A stretch of DNA of 64,000 bases, taken from contig NZ_LBMT01000001.1 of the NCBI RefSeq assembly GCF_002005545.1, positions 188,579 to 252,578 on the forward strand, read 5' to 3'. The position numbers were made by a program, and so were the translations under genes. Shown in pieces: positions 1 through 9,300 of this stretch. The notes below the pieces were generated by a model. The model saw nothing but the letters and a program-made list of their open reading frames with translations, was not told the DNA's origin and did not search any database. The stretch comes from Streptococcus mitis. Its GTDB lineage: Bacteria; Bacillota; Bacilli; Lactobacillales; Streptococcaceae. Position 1 is the stretch's first letter. Each line of letters begins with the position of its first letter.

Positions 1-667
1 GAATGACTTCACGCTGACGCTTTTGACGACCGTAGTCTCCTTCTGGGTCTTGATAACGCATGCGTGAATAAACAAGCGCTTCTTCTCCATTTATTGTCTG
101 CTCTCCAACACCGATAGAAATGGTGTTAAATTCTTCTTGATCACTGATAGAGATTGGGAAACCTAGTGTATTATTGACCGTAATACCTCCCACTGCATCG
201 ACCAATTGTTGCAATCCTTGCATATTAACCATAATGTAGCGATCGATATGGATATTCATCATCTTTTGAATTGTTTCTATAGCAAGTTCTGCACCACCAC
301 CAGCATAGGCAGCGTTTAACTTCGCTTCTTCAATACTACCATCTTTATGTTGAATTTTAGTCAGGATATCACGCTCCAAGCTCAGCATCATGGTCTTCTT
401 AGTATGTGGATTGACAGTCAAGAGAATCATAGAATCACTATTTCCAGCCCATTGATCTGTACGCTCTACATTCCCAGTATCAACCCCCATTAACAGAATG
501 GTCAAAGGCTCTGTTGCTTCAATAACCTTGGTTTCTTCCCCTATTTTTTTATAGGTCTTTGATAAGGTTTGTGTGCCTTGCTGATAAATAGTATACGCAA
601 AAACACCGACACCTAAAACTGTCACAGCTAGAAAAGCTAGCACCATTCCAATAATTTTTTTAACCAT
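1..667 (-). CDS. lytR: LytR-CpsA-Psr (LCP) family cell-wall ligase, 3' part missing
   Basis: About 222 residues from the start codon are visible; the C-terminus runs off the window. The N-terminus is a short cytoplasmic stretch followed by one membrane helix (residues about 5-25), so the catalytic part is extracellular. The LCP core is seen: a MGVDTG strand near residue 60, conserved Asp/Arg around residues 62-68, and the lipid-phosphate-binding run with YQDPEGDYGRQ near the window edge. LCP proteins transfer undecaprenyl-linked polymers such as teichoic acid or capsule to peptidoglycan. It follows the acetyltransferase gene on the same strand with a 7-nt gap, so the two are probably co-transcribed with tsaE. 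The family call is firm; the symbol follows pneumococcal synteny. Confidence 0.88.
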   Translation of the reverse strand, partial: MVKKIIGMVLAFLAVTVLGVGVFAYTIYQQGTQTLSKTYKKIGEETKVIEATEPLTILLMGVDTGNVERTDQWAGNSDSMILLTVNPHTKKTMMLSLERDILTKIQHKDGSIEEAKLNAAYAGGGAELAIETIQKMMNIHIDRYIMVNMQGLQQLVDAVGGITVNNTLGFPISISDQEEFNTISIGVGEQTINGEEALVYSRMRYQDPEGDYGRQKRQREVI

Positions 668-674
668 ATTTCTA

Positions 675-1193
675 CTAATCTATCAGTTTACCCATCAAGT
701 AAACATCGATAAATTTCCCTTCTTCTATATATGCTCCACGCTCTTGGCGACCTTCAATGACAAAGCCATGCTTTTGATAAAGATGAACTGCTGCTTGATT
801 ACGAGTTTGGACAGTCAGCTGGAGACGACGCAGAATGCCACTTGCTTGTGCCCACTCTATCGCTTCTTCTAGCAACAAACTTCCCAATCCATTATTCCAA
901 TATCTTTTTCCAATCACAATGAAGAGATCTCCAATATGACGGACTCTCTTGCGCTGGTCAGCTGTAATATTTATAATACCAGCAATTTTATCATTTAAGA
1001 ATGCAAGTAAGGTTATCTGATTGTCCGAACTAGCTTGCTTGTTGAGGAATATTTCCATCTCCTCACTGGTCAAGAGAATACCATCTCTGTCTAGGCTGGT
1101 AAAATCTGTCTCCAAACTTACACAATTTAAAAAGGCCACTAATTCAGCTGCATCTTTAGGCTCTGCTTCCCTAATGAGCAATTCATACTCCAT
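675..1193 (-). CDS. GNAT family N-acetyltransferase
   Basis: The 172-residue protein has a single GNAT fold: N-terminal strand with IREAEPKD, a central GSLLLEEAIEWA acetyl-CoA pyrophosphate-loop region (about residues 100-113) and the late LYQKHGFVIEG motif (about 137-147) typical of GCN5-type enzymes. The substrate is not predictable. The start overlaps the end of tsaE by 11 nt, which points to translational coupling in a tsaE-acetyltransferase-lytR operon. A tsaE/GNAT pair recalls tsaE-rimI neighbourhoods, but sequence features alone do not show this is the ribosomal S18 acetyltransferase. Confidence 0.85.
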   Translation of the reverse strand: MEYELLIREAEPKDAAELVAFLNCVSLETDFTSLDRDGILLTSEEMEIFLNKQASSDNQITLLAFLNDKIAGIINITADQRKRVRHIGDLFIVIGKRYWNNGLGSLLLEEAIEWAQASGILRRLQLTVQTRNQAAVHLYQKHGFVIEGRQERGAYIEEGKFIDVYLMGKLID

Positions 1194-1629
1194 GTTGAAG
1201 CTCCTCTAAGAGTTTTTCTGCATGCAAACCCTTTGCTTGGAAATGTAATCTGCGACCGTCTTCTTCTTTTAGAATTTCCAACTCTAAATAAGTATCTGGC
1301 AAGGCATCTCCTAAGAGATTTCCCCACTCGATAACAGTCACTCCGCCACCAAAGAGAAACTCATCCAAATCGATAGAATCCGCATCTCCTTCAATTCGAT
1401 AAACATCTAGGTGATAAAGTGGCAGTCTGCCTCCTTCATACTCTCTTACGATAGTATAGGTTGGACTTTTAATCATCTGGGAAATCTGTAATCCCTTTGC
1501 AAGTCCTTTAGTAAAGGTCGTTTTACCTGCGCCCAGTTCTCCAGTTAAGATTAAAACATCATTCTTTTCTAATAAATGGCCCAAACGCTCCCCTAAGGCT
1601 TGTAGCTCTTCTTCATTTTTTGTGTACAT
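1183..1629 (-). CDS. tsaE: tRNA threonylcarbamoyladenosine biosynthesis ATPase TsaE
   Basis: The 148-residue protein carries a Walker A loop GELGAGKT at residues 30-37, the SPTYTIVREY motif after it and the HLDVYRIE and VTVIEWG segments that are diagnostic for TsaE (YjeE). TsaE is the ATPase that works with TsaB and TsaD to put threonylcarbamoyl on A37 of ANN-decoding tRNAs. Length matches the family. It is the first gene of a three-gene block with the acetyltransferase and lytR; the 84 nt to the upstream membrane-protein gene hold no obvious hairpin. Confidence 0.95.
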   Translation of the reverse strand: MYTKNEEELQALGERLGHLLEKNDVLILTGELGAGKTTFTKGLAKGLQISQMIKSPTYTIVREYEGGRLPLYHLDVYRIEGDADSIDLDEFLFGGGVTVIEWGNLLGDALPDTYLELEILKEEDGRRLHFQAKGLHAEKLLEELQHGV

Positions 1630-1713
1630 ATTCTTATTATACCAAAAACTTTTCTTTTGTGTCTATTTTCCTGCTAAACTTACCATCATAACATCCATAA
1701 AAACAAGCTTTCT

Positions 1714-2334
1714 CTAAAAGAAAATGAGCGTAGCAATGACCAATACAAGATCTCGGAAAATATGACCATAAAAGGAAACTTCCTTTTTAACAGAATTTGG
1801 GACAAGATAGGCTGCAAAAAACAAACCCAGTCCAATATACATCAGAAGTGAGACAATGGTCATTGGATTTCTTAAGAAGAGAAGTGTTGCTAAAATAGTC
1901 ACCAACACTGTCTTTTTTCTATCTAGCATAGCAAGAAAATCGCGCATGTATTTTTTCAAGGGTAAAAAAATCAGCAAATCTAGTCCAAATAGGAAAAAGA
2001 AGGATGGCAATAAAAAGTCAACTAATTCTTGCTGCAACGTATTTTTGATGAACAAGTTATCTGACAGGACAAGAACAGCTCCTAACAAATTAATTAAGAG
2101 CAGGATACTGTAAAGAAGCTTCACTGACTTCTTACTGGCTAGGACACTATGGACTTCTTGCTTACGGGTATAAAGATAATTTACTCCAGCACAGATTCCC
2201 GAAACGAATACCATACTTCCGATGAAAAAAGCTGTACTTTGTTTAAAGGACAAGATACATTCCTTCCATAGGAAACAGCTACTCAAACTGATTTGAATTA
2301 AAGCTAACAAAAATAAGATTCTCATTGATTTCAT
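1714..2334 (-). CDS. Polytopic membrane protein of unknown function
   Basis: The 206-residue product is very hydrophobic, with about six predicted membrane segments (roughly residues 5-20, 33-53, 72-92, 105-125, 144-160 and 165-180). Charged loops such as TRKQEVHS and LDRKKT are short. I recognise no domain and do not assign a function. A gene of this kind occupies the same place, between tsaE and the TprA-type regulator, in pneumococcal genomes as I recall them, so it is likely a conserved locus member and not cargo of the adjacent IS200 element. Confidence 0.7.
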   Translation of the reverse strand: MKSMRILFLLALIQISLSSCFLWKECILSFKQSTAFFIGSMVFVSGICAGVNYLYTRKQEVHSVLASKKSVKLLYSILLLINLLGAVLVLSDNLFIKNTLQQELVDFLLPSFFFLFGLDLLIFLPLKKYMRDFLAMLDRKKTVLVTILATLLFLRNPMTIVSLLMYIGLGLFFAAYLVPNSVKKEVSFYGHIFRDLVLVIATLIFF

Positions 2335-2449
2335 CTTTTCTCTCCCTTCCTACCAATCATTATACTAGGAGAAAAGAGAGAACTGTTTTCAATCTTCTCA
2401 AATGTCTCTTTTAGACGCTAAACAAACACCTGAGACTAATACTCAATCA

Positions 2450-3190
2450 TGACCACCCGTCAAACGGGTGGTTTGTTCCAGGGCTATAAGCCCAAATTAC
2501 CAGCCAGCGCCTAAAGACGCTGGCTTTCACTTTGTTCAAGCCTTATTGCTCTTGACTCGTCACTTGCCTCTCAAAGAGGCTTTAGTATTACTTACCACTA
2601 TCCCTAAAGGGATCCTCATATTCTTTTACACTTAATTTATCTAGTGCTATATCATGCTTTTCCTGTTCTTGAATATATTTCTTAATTGTGGCTTCATTAA
2701 GTCCTACTGTACTCACATAATAACCTTCCGCCCAGAAATGCCGATTCCCAAACTTATACTTGAGATTGGCGTGTTTGTCAAACATCATGAGTGCACTTTT
2801 TCCTTTTAAATAACCCATGAAACTCGAAACACTTATCCTCGGTGGAATACTTACTAACATGTGTACATGGTCTGGCATTAAGTGACCCTCGATAATTTCA
2901 ACTCCTTTATAACTACACAAGCGATGAAATATTTCGCCTAAACTACTTCGATATTGATTATAGATGACTTTTCGTCTATACTTAGGGGTGAACACAATGT
3001 GATACTTACAGTGCCACTTTGTGTGCGATAAACTATGAGCCTTTTGTGCCATATTTTTCTCCTTTCGCTTTACAATTGGCTTGAACACCTTTATTGTATC
3101 GCGTTCGGAGTTTTTTTGGTATAACCTTCGACGCGCACCCGCATAGCGGGTGGTTTTTTTGTCTCGCACCTAACGGAGCGAGACGGACTA
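2450..3190 (-). mobile_element. IS200/IS605-family element (IS200-type, single-gene)
   Basis: The transposase gene is flanked by the hairpins expected for this family, which has no terminal inverted repeats. At the right end is a perfect 9-bp stem (2452-2460 with 2464-2472), then small hairpins at 2481-2493, 2503-2524 and 2566-2580. At the left end are a hairpin at 3136-3152 (CACCCGC-ATA-GCGGGTG) and another at 3161-3184, which sits where IS200 elements carry an RNA hairpin limiting transposase translation. The exact ends are not determined. It lies between the membrane-protein gene and the regulator, disrupting neither. Confidence 0.85.
2588..3052 (-). CDS. tnpA: IS200-type Y1 (HUH) transposase TnpA
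   Basis: The 154-residue protein has the HUH motif DHVHML (H62 and H64) and a catalytic tyrosine, Y126, in IKKYIQEQ, as in IS200/IS605 TnpA single-strand transposases. I chose the ATG giving MAQKAHSL, which has the usual family length; a longer in-frame extension to 3169 runs through the left-end hairpin and is unlikely to be translated. No TnpB partner is present, as is usual for IS200. The gene looks intact, so the element may be active. Confidence 0.93.
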   Translation of the reverse strand: MAQKAHSLSHTKWHCKYHIVFTPKYRRKVIYNQYRSSLGEIFHRLCSYKGVEIIEGHLMPDHVHMLVSIPPRISVSSFMGYLKGKSALMMFDKHANLKYKFGNRHFWAEGYYVSTVGLNEATIKKYIQEQEKHDIALDKLSVKEYEDPFRDSGK

Positions 3191-3286
3191 ATAGTCACAT
3201 AATGAAAATAAGGCTGATAGTATTAATTTCACTATCAGCCTTACAGGTTATTTAACGTTTCAGAAAAACTATAATGTCAAGATTAA

Positions 3287-4150
3287 CTAAACAGTATCTA
3301 ATTCCTTCAAATAATTTTCTATCTTCATCAACATTAAAGGATTGTTATAAATCTTACATAACTCTCTTGCTTCTATATAATAATTTTTGACTTGTTCTTT
3401 GTCTAGAAATTTGGCTCCAGCATTTCCTACAAGAATAAATAGAGGAGCCAGTTGGTAGCTTGTCTGTCTTTGTTTACAGAGTTCAATCGTCTCAAGAGCT
3501 TCTTGGATAGCTTCGTTATATTTTTCCTTTGACACTAGGTAGTGAGCGTAGTTGTAACGAACTCTGATGTAGCCAAATAAAAACTCTTGATGCTCAAAAT
3601 TTTTTGTCTGATATAACTCCATCAAATGAGAGTAGTTTGCCTCATATTCTTGTTCACGACCCACTAAGGAATAGAAATTAGATAGAGTATTCAACGCCTT
3701 TAAATAAATCAGAGTATTTGAAGAGACTTTTAATAATATATTTTCCAATGAAGAAATAGCCTCACACTTACTGTCATATTGATAGAAGTCAATAATAGCT
3801 TTAATCCATTCAAGGTAAGTTCGGTCTTCTAGTGTTAGAAAAGTACTTCGTTCAATCTCTATTCTATAAATATATTCCAAATCGTCATAATTTCTATCAT
3901 CTAATAGTCGAACAGATAATTGCTTGAAATTAGAGAGGTTAGATTTAATTTCAATTTGTTCATTAAAAAAATAATCTAATGGCACTTCAAGTCGTTGCGA
4001 GAGTTTGAACAAAAGGTCTGCGGAGGGAATGAAATGCCCTCTCTCAATTTTACTAATCTGGCTTTGTTCACAAATTCCTTCTGCAAGAGTTTGTTGGGAG
4101 AGACCTAACTCTTTTCTTTTCAATCTGAATTTCTCTGCGAGTGTATTCAT
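3287..4150 (-). CDS. tprA: TprA/PlcR-type peptide-responsive transcriptional regulator
   Basis: The 287-residue protein has an N-terminal XRE helix-turn-helix (about residues 5-60, with LSQQTLAEGICEQSQISKIERG) and an all-helical TPR-like C-terminal domain (about 70-285), the layout of RRNPP regulators that bind imported signal peptides. By position (between the tsaE locus and ndk) and content it corresponds to pneumococcal TprA, which is known to control a lantibiotic cluster in response to the PhrA peptide. Here the divergent neighbour is a 57-codon peptide ORF and the output gene is a choline-binding protein. A promoter for it lies at 4185-4213. Family is clear; the ligand pairing is inferred. 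Confidence 0.88.
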   Translation of the reverse strand: MNTLAEKFRLKRKELGLSQQTLAEGICEQSQISKIERGHFIPSADLLFKLSQRLEVPLDYFFNEQIEIKSNLSNFKQLSVRLLDDRNYDDLEYIYRIEIERSTFLTLEDRTYLEWIKAIIDFYQYDSKCEAISSLENILLKVSSNTLIYLKALNTLSNFYSLVGREQEYEANYSHLMELYQTKNFEHQEFLFGYIRVRYNYAHYLVSKEKYNEAIQEALETIELCKQRQTSYQLAPLFILVGNAGAKFLDKEQVKNYYIEARELCKIYNNPLMLMKIENYLKELDTV

Positions 4151-4184
4151 TAAAGATAATAAACCTTCCTATTTGCTTAATTTC

Positions 4185-4213
4185 ATTATAAAATTTTTAG
4201 TTCAAAATAGCAA
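4185..4213 (-). promoter_or_regulatory. Promoter of the TprA-type regulator
   Basis: On the minus strand TTGCTA (4213-4208) is followed after 17 bp by TATAAT (4190-4185), ending about 35 nt upstream of the regulator start. It is divergent from, and about 65 bp away from, the promoter of the peptide gene, so one bound regulator could affect both. Confidence 0.7.
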
Positions 4214-4278
4214 GTTAAAGGAATAAATAATTCTTTATGGTAATAAACCCCCAAAAAAGTCAAAATATACATAAAAAC

Positions 4279-4307
4279 TTGACTGATTTTCATATGTGTG
4301 TTAGAAT
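4279..4307 (+). promoter_or_regulatory. Promoter of the signal-peptide/choline-binding protein operon
   Basis: TTGACT (4279-4284), 17-bp spacer, TAGAAT (4302-4307): a near-consensus sigma-A promoter 32 nt before the peptide ATG. An imperfect dyad, ACATAAAA and TTTTCATATGT, flanks and overlaps the -35 box (about 4269-4297) and could be the regulator's site; that part is inference. Confidence 0.75.
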
Positions 4308-4339
4308 TAAGCAGAAAGAAAGGAGGTTCATAATATAAG

Positions 4340-4513
4340 ATGAGGAGAAATCGTGGAATTAAAAAAATAGTTATATTTGTATTACTAAGTGTTCTTGCAT
4401 TTGGTAATACAATTCCCTATCAACAGTTTGTTCAGAAGAATAGACAAATGGTAAAGTTTATAATTTCGCTTCATCTGGTGAGTGGATTTAATATTGGAGG
4501 TATATATAAATGA
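4340..4513 (+). CDS. PhrA-like signal prepeptide, 57 aa
   Basis: The ORF begins MRRNRGIKKIV, continues with a hydrophobic export segment (about residues 7-25) and ends VSGFNIGGIYK. The basic N-terminus, hydrophobic core and short C-terminal tail are the plan of a Phr-type secreted prepeptide that is trimmed and re-imported. The tail can be aligned with the active pneumococcal PhrA tail as I remember it (SNGLDVGKAD): a small residue, G, a hydrophobic, D/N, a V/I and G are kept. AGGAGG at 4321-4326 is its ribosome site. The TGA stop overlaps the ATG of the next gene. It lies divergent from the TprA-type regulator, the standard arrangement. Processing and activity are inferred. Confidence 0.72.
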   Translation: MRRNRGIKKIVIFVLLSVLAFGNTIPYQQFVQKNRQMVKFIISLHLVSGFNIGGIYK

Positions 4514-5493
4514 AACTTTTGAAAAAAACTATGCAAGCTGGACTAACAGTAATTTTCTTTGGTTTGCTAGCTACGAATACAGTATTTGCAGATAACTCTG
4601 AAGGATGGCAGTTTGTCCAAGAAAACGGTAGAACCTATTACAAAAAAGGGGACCTCAAAGAAACGGACTGGCGAGTGATTGATGGGAAGACCTATTATTT
4701 TGATTATAATGGCGAAATGGTTGTTGGTTGGCAGTACATTCCAATGCCAGTTAAAGGATATACAATTGGTCCTTACCCTAATGGTATCAGATTAGAAGGT
4801 TCCCCAATGCCAGAATGGTACTACTTTGACGAAAATGGAGTGCTACAAGAGTTTGTTGGTTGGCAAGAATTAGAGCTAAAATATTCCTTAACCGTTGGGA
4901 AAAAACATGGTGAAGGCTGGGAAGGTCCCGAAGTTCTTAAATTAGCATACTACTACTTTGATCAAGATCATTATTTAAAGACAGGTTGGCTTTATGATCA
5001 ATCTAACTGGTATTACCTAGCAAAAACAGGAAATTCTGGGAATAAGAATCTTGGTGGTGAAAGACGTGTAGGTTGGATAAATGATGGTTCAGCTTGGTAC
5101 TATCTAGATTCAGAAACTGGTATCATGCAAACTGGTTGGAAGCAAATTGGCAATAAGTGGTACTACCTCCGTTCATCAGGTGCAATGGCAATTGGTTGGT
5201 ATCAAGATGGTTCAACTTGGTATTATTTAGATAATAAAAATGGTGATATGAAGACAGGTTGGGTATATGTTGGTAACCGTTGGTACTATCTCCGTTCCTC
5301 AGGAGCTATGGTAACTGGTTGGTATCAAGATGGTTCAACTTGGTACTACCTAAATGCAAGTAATGGAGATATGAAGACAGGTTGGTTCCAGGTTAATGGC
5401 AAATGGTACTATGCTTATGGTTCAGGTGCTCTAGCTGTTAATACCACAGTAGATGGTTACTACGTAAACTATAATGGTGAGTGGGCTAAGTAA
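4510..5493 (+). CDS. CbpF/CbpC-like choline-binding surface protein
   Basis: The 327-residue protein has a signal peptide (about residues 1-27, ending VFA) and then is built almost wholly of choline-binding repeats (GWxxxxxxWYYL-type, roughly 30-327). The N-terminal repeats are divergent and carry insertions; the last five or six are canonical. This matches the CbpF/CbpC/CbpJ type, where CbpF is reported to bind choline teichoic acid and inhibit the LytC autolysin. Its GGAGG (4496-4500) lies inside the last codons of the peptide ORF and its ATG overlaps that ORF's stop (ATGA), so translation is coupled. Co-regulation by the TprA-type regulator is inferred. Confidence 0.88.
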   Translation: MKLLKKTMQAGLTVIFFGLLATNTVFADNSEGWQFVQENGRTYYKKGDLKETDWRVIDGKTYYFDYNGEMVVGWQYIPMPVKGYTIGPYPNGIRLEGSPMPEWYYFDENGVLQEFVGWQELELKYSLTVGKKHGEGWEGPEVLKLAYYYFDQDHYLKTGWLYDQSNWYYLAKTGNSGNKNLGGERRVGWINDGSAWYYLDSETGIMQTGWKQIGNKWYYLRSSGAMAIGWYQDGSTWYYLDNKNGDMKTGWVYVGNRWYYLRSSGAMVTGWYQDGSTWYYLNASNGDMKTGWFQVNGKWYYAYGSGALAVNTTVDGYYVNYNGEWAK

Positions 5494-5653
5494 CGAATGC
5501 TAATCGTAACTGTAGTTGATACTTAACTTAGTAAAAAGAGCTTTTTTCTACCATTTGTCAACTCTATCAAGGCTTTAAGAATTAAATGAGTCAAGACAGT
5601 AGCTATTCAGTATGTTTATCTACTGTAGTAGGTTGAAGAAAAGCTAAGAACGA

Positions 5654-5682
5654 GAAAGGACGAAGTTAGTCCTTTCTTTTTT
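5654..5682 (+). terminator. Intrinsic terminator of the peptide/choline-binding protein operon
   Basis: Perfect 8-bp stem GAAAGGAC (5654-5661) with GTCCTTTC (5669-5676), 7-nt loop, then TTTTTT. The 5494-5653 stretch before it holds no gene I can see. Confidence 0.85.
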
Positions 5683-5718
5683 ATGAGCTTTTAACCGATT
5701 GATTGAGCCAATCAATTC

Positions 5719-6132
5719 TTAAAACCAAAGAGCAATTTCTCGCTTAGCTGACTCTTCTGAATCTGAACCATGTACAACATTTTGGATAACCTCATTTTCT
5801 CCAGCAGCTTTTGCAAAATCACCTCGAATAGTGCCTGGTAAAGCTTCTTCTGGACGAGTCGCACCCATCATAGTCCGCCAAGTTTCAATTACTTTGGGAC
5901 CAGAAATAATACCTACAAGAACCGGTCCTGAAGTCATAAATTCACGAATCGGTGGGTAAAAACTTTGGCCAACCAAGTCCTGATAGTGCTGGTCAATCAA
6001 CTCTTCTGAAAGCTGTGTACGCAACTCCAATTTTTCGATTGTCAATCCACGTTGTTCGATGCGTTTTAACACTTCACCTACTAGTCCTCTTTTTACACCG
6101 TCTGGTTTAATGATAAAAAATGTTTGTTCCAT
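5719..6132 (-). CDS. ndk: Nucleoside diphosphate kinase
   Basis: The 137-residue protein begins [16 protein letters not shown], the Ndk signature, and has the active-site histidine in the NVVHGSDS motif near residues 117-124. It phosphorylates NDPs from ATP. I chose the ATG at 6132, which follows a GGAGAC ribosome site; an upstream in-frame ATG would start inside the BOX element. Between rpoC and ndk lies a BOX and the rpoC terminator, so ndk needs its own promoter, which I could not identify with confidence. Confidence 0.95.
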   Translation of the reverse strand: MEQTFFIIKPDGVKRGLVGEVLKRIEQRGLTIEKLELRTQLSEELIDQHYQDLVGQSFYPPIREFMTSGPVLVGIISGPKVIETWRTMMGATRPEEALPGTIRGDFAKAAGENEVIQNVVHGSDSEESAKREIALWF

Positions 6133-6161
6133 ACCTGTCTCCTTTGTCAGCTTCTTTCTTT

Positions 6162-6315
6162 TATACTCTTCGAAAATCAAATTCAAACCACGTCAACGTC
6201 GCCTTACCGTATATATGTGACTGACTTCGTCAGTTCTATCTACAACCTCAAAGCAGTGCTTTGAGCAACCTGCGGCTAGTTTCCTAGTTTACTCTTTGAT
6301 TTTCATTGAGTATTA
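6162..6315. repeat. BOX element (boxA-boxB-boxC)
   Basis: Begins TATACTCTTCGAAAAT and ends TTTTCATTGAGTATTATT, with the TGACTTCGTCAGTTC boxB stem and the CAACCTGCGGCTAG boxC segment inside. These are the hallmarks of the intergenic BOX repeat of pneumococcus and its relatives. It lies between rpoC and ndk, directly upstream of ndk. Confidence 0.92.
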
Positions 6316-6344
6316 TTTTACCACATTTCATGGAAAAATGGAGA

Positions 6345-6384
6345 AAGTTTTCAGAAAAAGAGAAAGAGAACCCGAGGGCTCTCT
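6345..6384 (-). terminator. Intrinsic terminator of rpoBC
   Basis: GAGAACCC (6366-6373) pairs with GGGCTCTC (6376-6383); on the minus strand the stem is followed by a pyrimidine-rich TTTCTCTTTTTC tract at about 6345-6361. It lies just beyond the rpoC stop codon. Confidence 0.75.
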
Positions 6385-6393
6385 CATTCTCTT

Positions 6394-9300
6394 TTATTCT
6401 ACTGTTTCTTCCACAGTTTCAACGGCAGTATCCACAACTACTTCTGTTGTTTCTTCGTTTCCTTCTTCCTCTACTGGAGGATTAAGGTATTCTTCTTCGT
6501 TGACAGCATGTGGTTCAAGATTACGGTAACGGGCCATACCAGTACCTGCTGGGATGATCTTACCGATGATAACATTTTCTTTAAGTCCAAGAAGATGGTC
6601 TTTCTTACCACGGATAGCTGCATCTGTAAGGACACGAGTTGTTTCCTGGAAGGAAGCCGCTGACAAGAAACTGTTGGTTTCAAGCGAGGCTTTGGTAATT
6701 CCCATAAGAACTGGGCGACCTGTTGCTGGAACCCCACCTGCGATAAGGACATCTTTGTTAGCATCTGTAAAGTCATTGATATCCATGAGGGTACCCATGA
6801 GAAGATCTGTGTCACCTGGATCCATGACACGGACTTTACGGATCATTTGACGAACCATTACCTCGATGTGTTTGTCACCGATTTCTACCCCTTGGCTACG
6901 GTAAACTTTTTGTACTTCACCGAGAAGGTAAGTTTCAACCGACAAGACATCACGAACTGCAAGGAGACGTTTTGGTTGGATAGAACCTTCTGTAAGAGCA
7001 GCACCACGCGCTACTTGGTCCCCAACTTCGACACGCATACGAGCTGTAAATGGTACGACGTATTCACCTTCGCCAGTTTCGCCCTTAACAAAGACTTTCT
7101 TAGTACGAGTTGAGGCATCTTCTTCGATAGCAGTAACTTGTCCTTTAACCTCTGTGATAACCGCTTCCCCTTTAGGATTGCGGGCTTCAAAGATTTCTTG
7201 GACACGAGGAAGACCCTGAGTGATATCGGTATTTGAGGCAACCCCACCCGTGTGGAAGGTACGCATTGTAAGCTGTGTACCAGGTTCCCCGATAGATTGG
7301 GCAGCGATTGTACCAACTGCTTCACCAACTTCAACCGCATCACCAGTCGCCAAGTTGATACCGTAACAATGACGGCAGACACCATGACGAGTGTTACATG
7401 TAAATACAGAGCGGATAGTCACTTCTTCCACACCAGCGTTGACAATTTCACGCGCCTTGTCTTCTGTAATCAACTCATTTGGACCAATGATCACTGCACC
7501 AGTTTCTGGATGTTTAACAGTTTTCTTAGTGTAACGACCATTGAGACGCTCTTCGAGTGATTCGATCATCTCTTTTCCTTCTGCGATAGAGCGGATCAAG
7601 AGACCACGATCTGTTCCACAGTCGTCCTCACGGATGATAACGTCTTGGGCAACGTCAACCAAACGACGAGTCAAGTAACCTGAGTCGGCTGTCTTAAGGG
7701 CCGTATCGGTCATACCTTTACGCGCACCGTGAGTTGAGAAGAACATTTCCAATACCGACAAACCTTCGCGGAAGTTTGAAAGGATTGGCAATTCCATGAT
7801 ACGTCCGTTCGGAGCCGCCATCAGACCACGCATACCGGCAAGCTGTGAGAAGTTTGAGATGTTACCACGGGCTCCAGAGTCCATCATCATAACGATTGGG
7901 TTCTTAGGATCTTGGTTGGCAATCAAACGTTTCTCAAGTTTTTCACGGGCAGCACGCCATTCAGCTGTAACGGCATTGTAACGCTCGTCGTCTGTGATCA
8001 TACCACGACGGAATTGTTTTGTGATTTGTTCTACACGTTTGTGTGATTCTTCAATGATTTCAGCCTTGTCATCAACGACTGGGATATCGGCAATACCCAC
8101 TGTCAATCCTGCAAGAGTTGAGTGGTGGTAACCGAGGTTCTTCATGCGGTCAAGTAGGGCAGAAGTTTCTGTCGTACGGAAACGTTTGAAGATTTCAGCG
8201 ATGATATTTCCAAGGTTTTTCTTCTTGAATGGAGGGTTGAGTTCAAGTTTGCTGATTGCTTCCTTGATATCTCCACCAAGTGGCAAGAAGTATTTAGCTG
8301 GAACGCCTTCTGTCAAGTTGGCATTGTTTGGTTCTTGCAAGTATGGTAGGCCCTCTGGCATGATGTCGTTGAAGAGAATTTTACCAACTGTTGTAAGCAA
8401 GACCTTATGTTTTTGCTCTTCTGTCCAAGGTTTGTTGAGGCTATCTGTTGCGATACCAACACGTGAGTGAAGGTGAACATAACCATTACGGTAGGCCATA
8501 ACCGCTTCGTCACGGTCTTTGAAGACCATTCCTTCACCTTCACGACCAGCTTCTTCCATAGTCAAGTAGTAGTTACCCAAAACCATGTCCTGAGATGGAG
8601 TAACAACTGGTTTACCATCTTTCGGGTTCAAGATGTGCTCAGCAGCGAGCATCAAGATACGAGCTTCTGCTTGAGCTTCTTCTGAAAGCGGTACGTGGAT
8701 GGCCATTTGGTCTCCGTCAAAGTCGGCATTGTAGGCTTCACAGACAAGCGGGTGCAAGCGAAGGGCCTTACCATCAATCAAGACTGGCTCGAAGGCTTGG
8801 ATACCCAAACGGTGAAGGGTCGGTGCGCGGTTCAAAAGCACTGGGTGTTCTTTGATCACTTCTTCAAGGATATCCCAGATACGCTCATCTCCACGTTCGA
8901 CCAAGCGTTTAGCCGCTTTGACGTTTTGCACGATATCACGGGCAACGATTTCACGCATCACGAATGGTTTAAAGAGCTCAATTGCCATTTCACGTGGCAC
9001 ACCACATTGGTACATCTTAAGAGTTGGACCAACGGCGATAACGGAACGTCCTGAGAAGTCAACACGTTTACCAAGCAAGTTTTGACGGAAGCGTCCTTGT
9101 TTCCCTTTTAGCATGTGGCTCAATGATTTAAGAGGACGGCTACCTGGTCCTGTGATTGGACGACCACGACGACCATTGTCAATCAAAGCGTCAACCGCTT
9201 CTTGAAGCATACGCTTCTCATTTTGAACGATGATACCAGGCGCATTCAACTCAAGCAAACGAGCCAAACGATTGTTACGGTTGATAACACGGCGGTAAAG

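Noticed and set aside
5719..6186. Longer ndk beginning inside the BOX element
   Set aside because: The ATG at 6132 has a ribosome site and gives the standard 137-residue protein; the extension is BOX-derived sequence.
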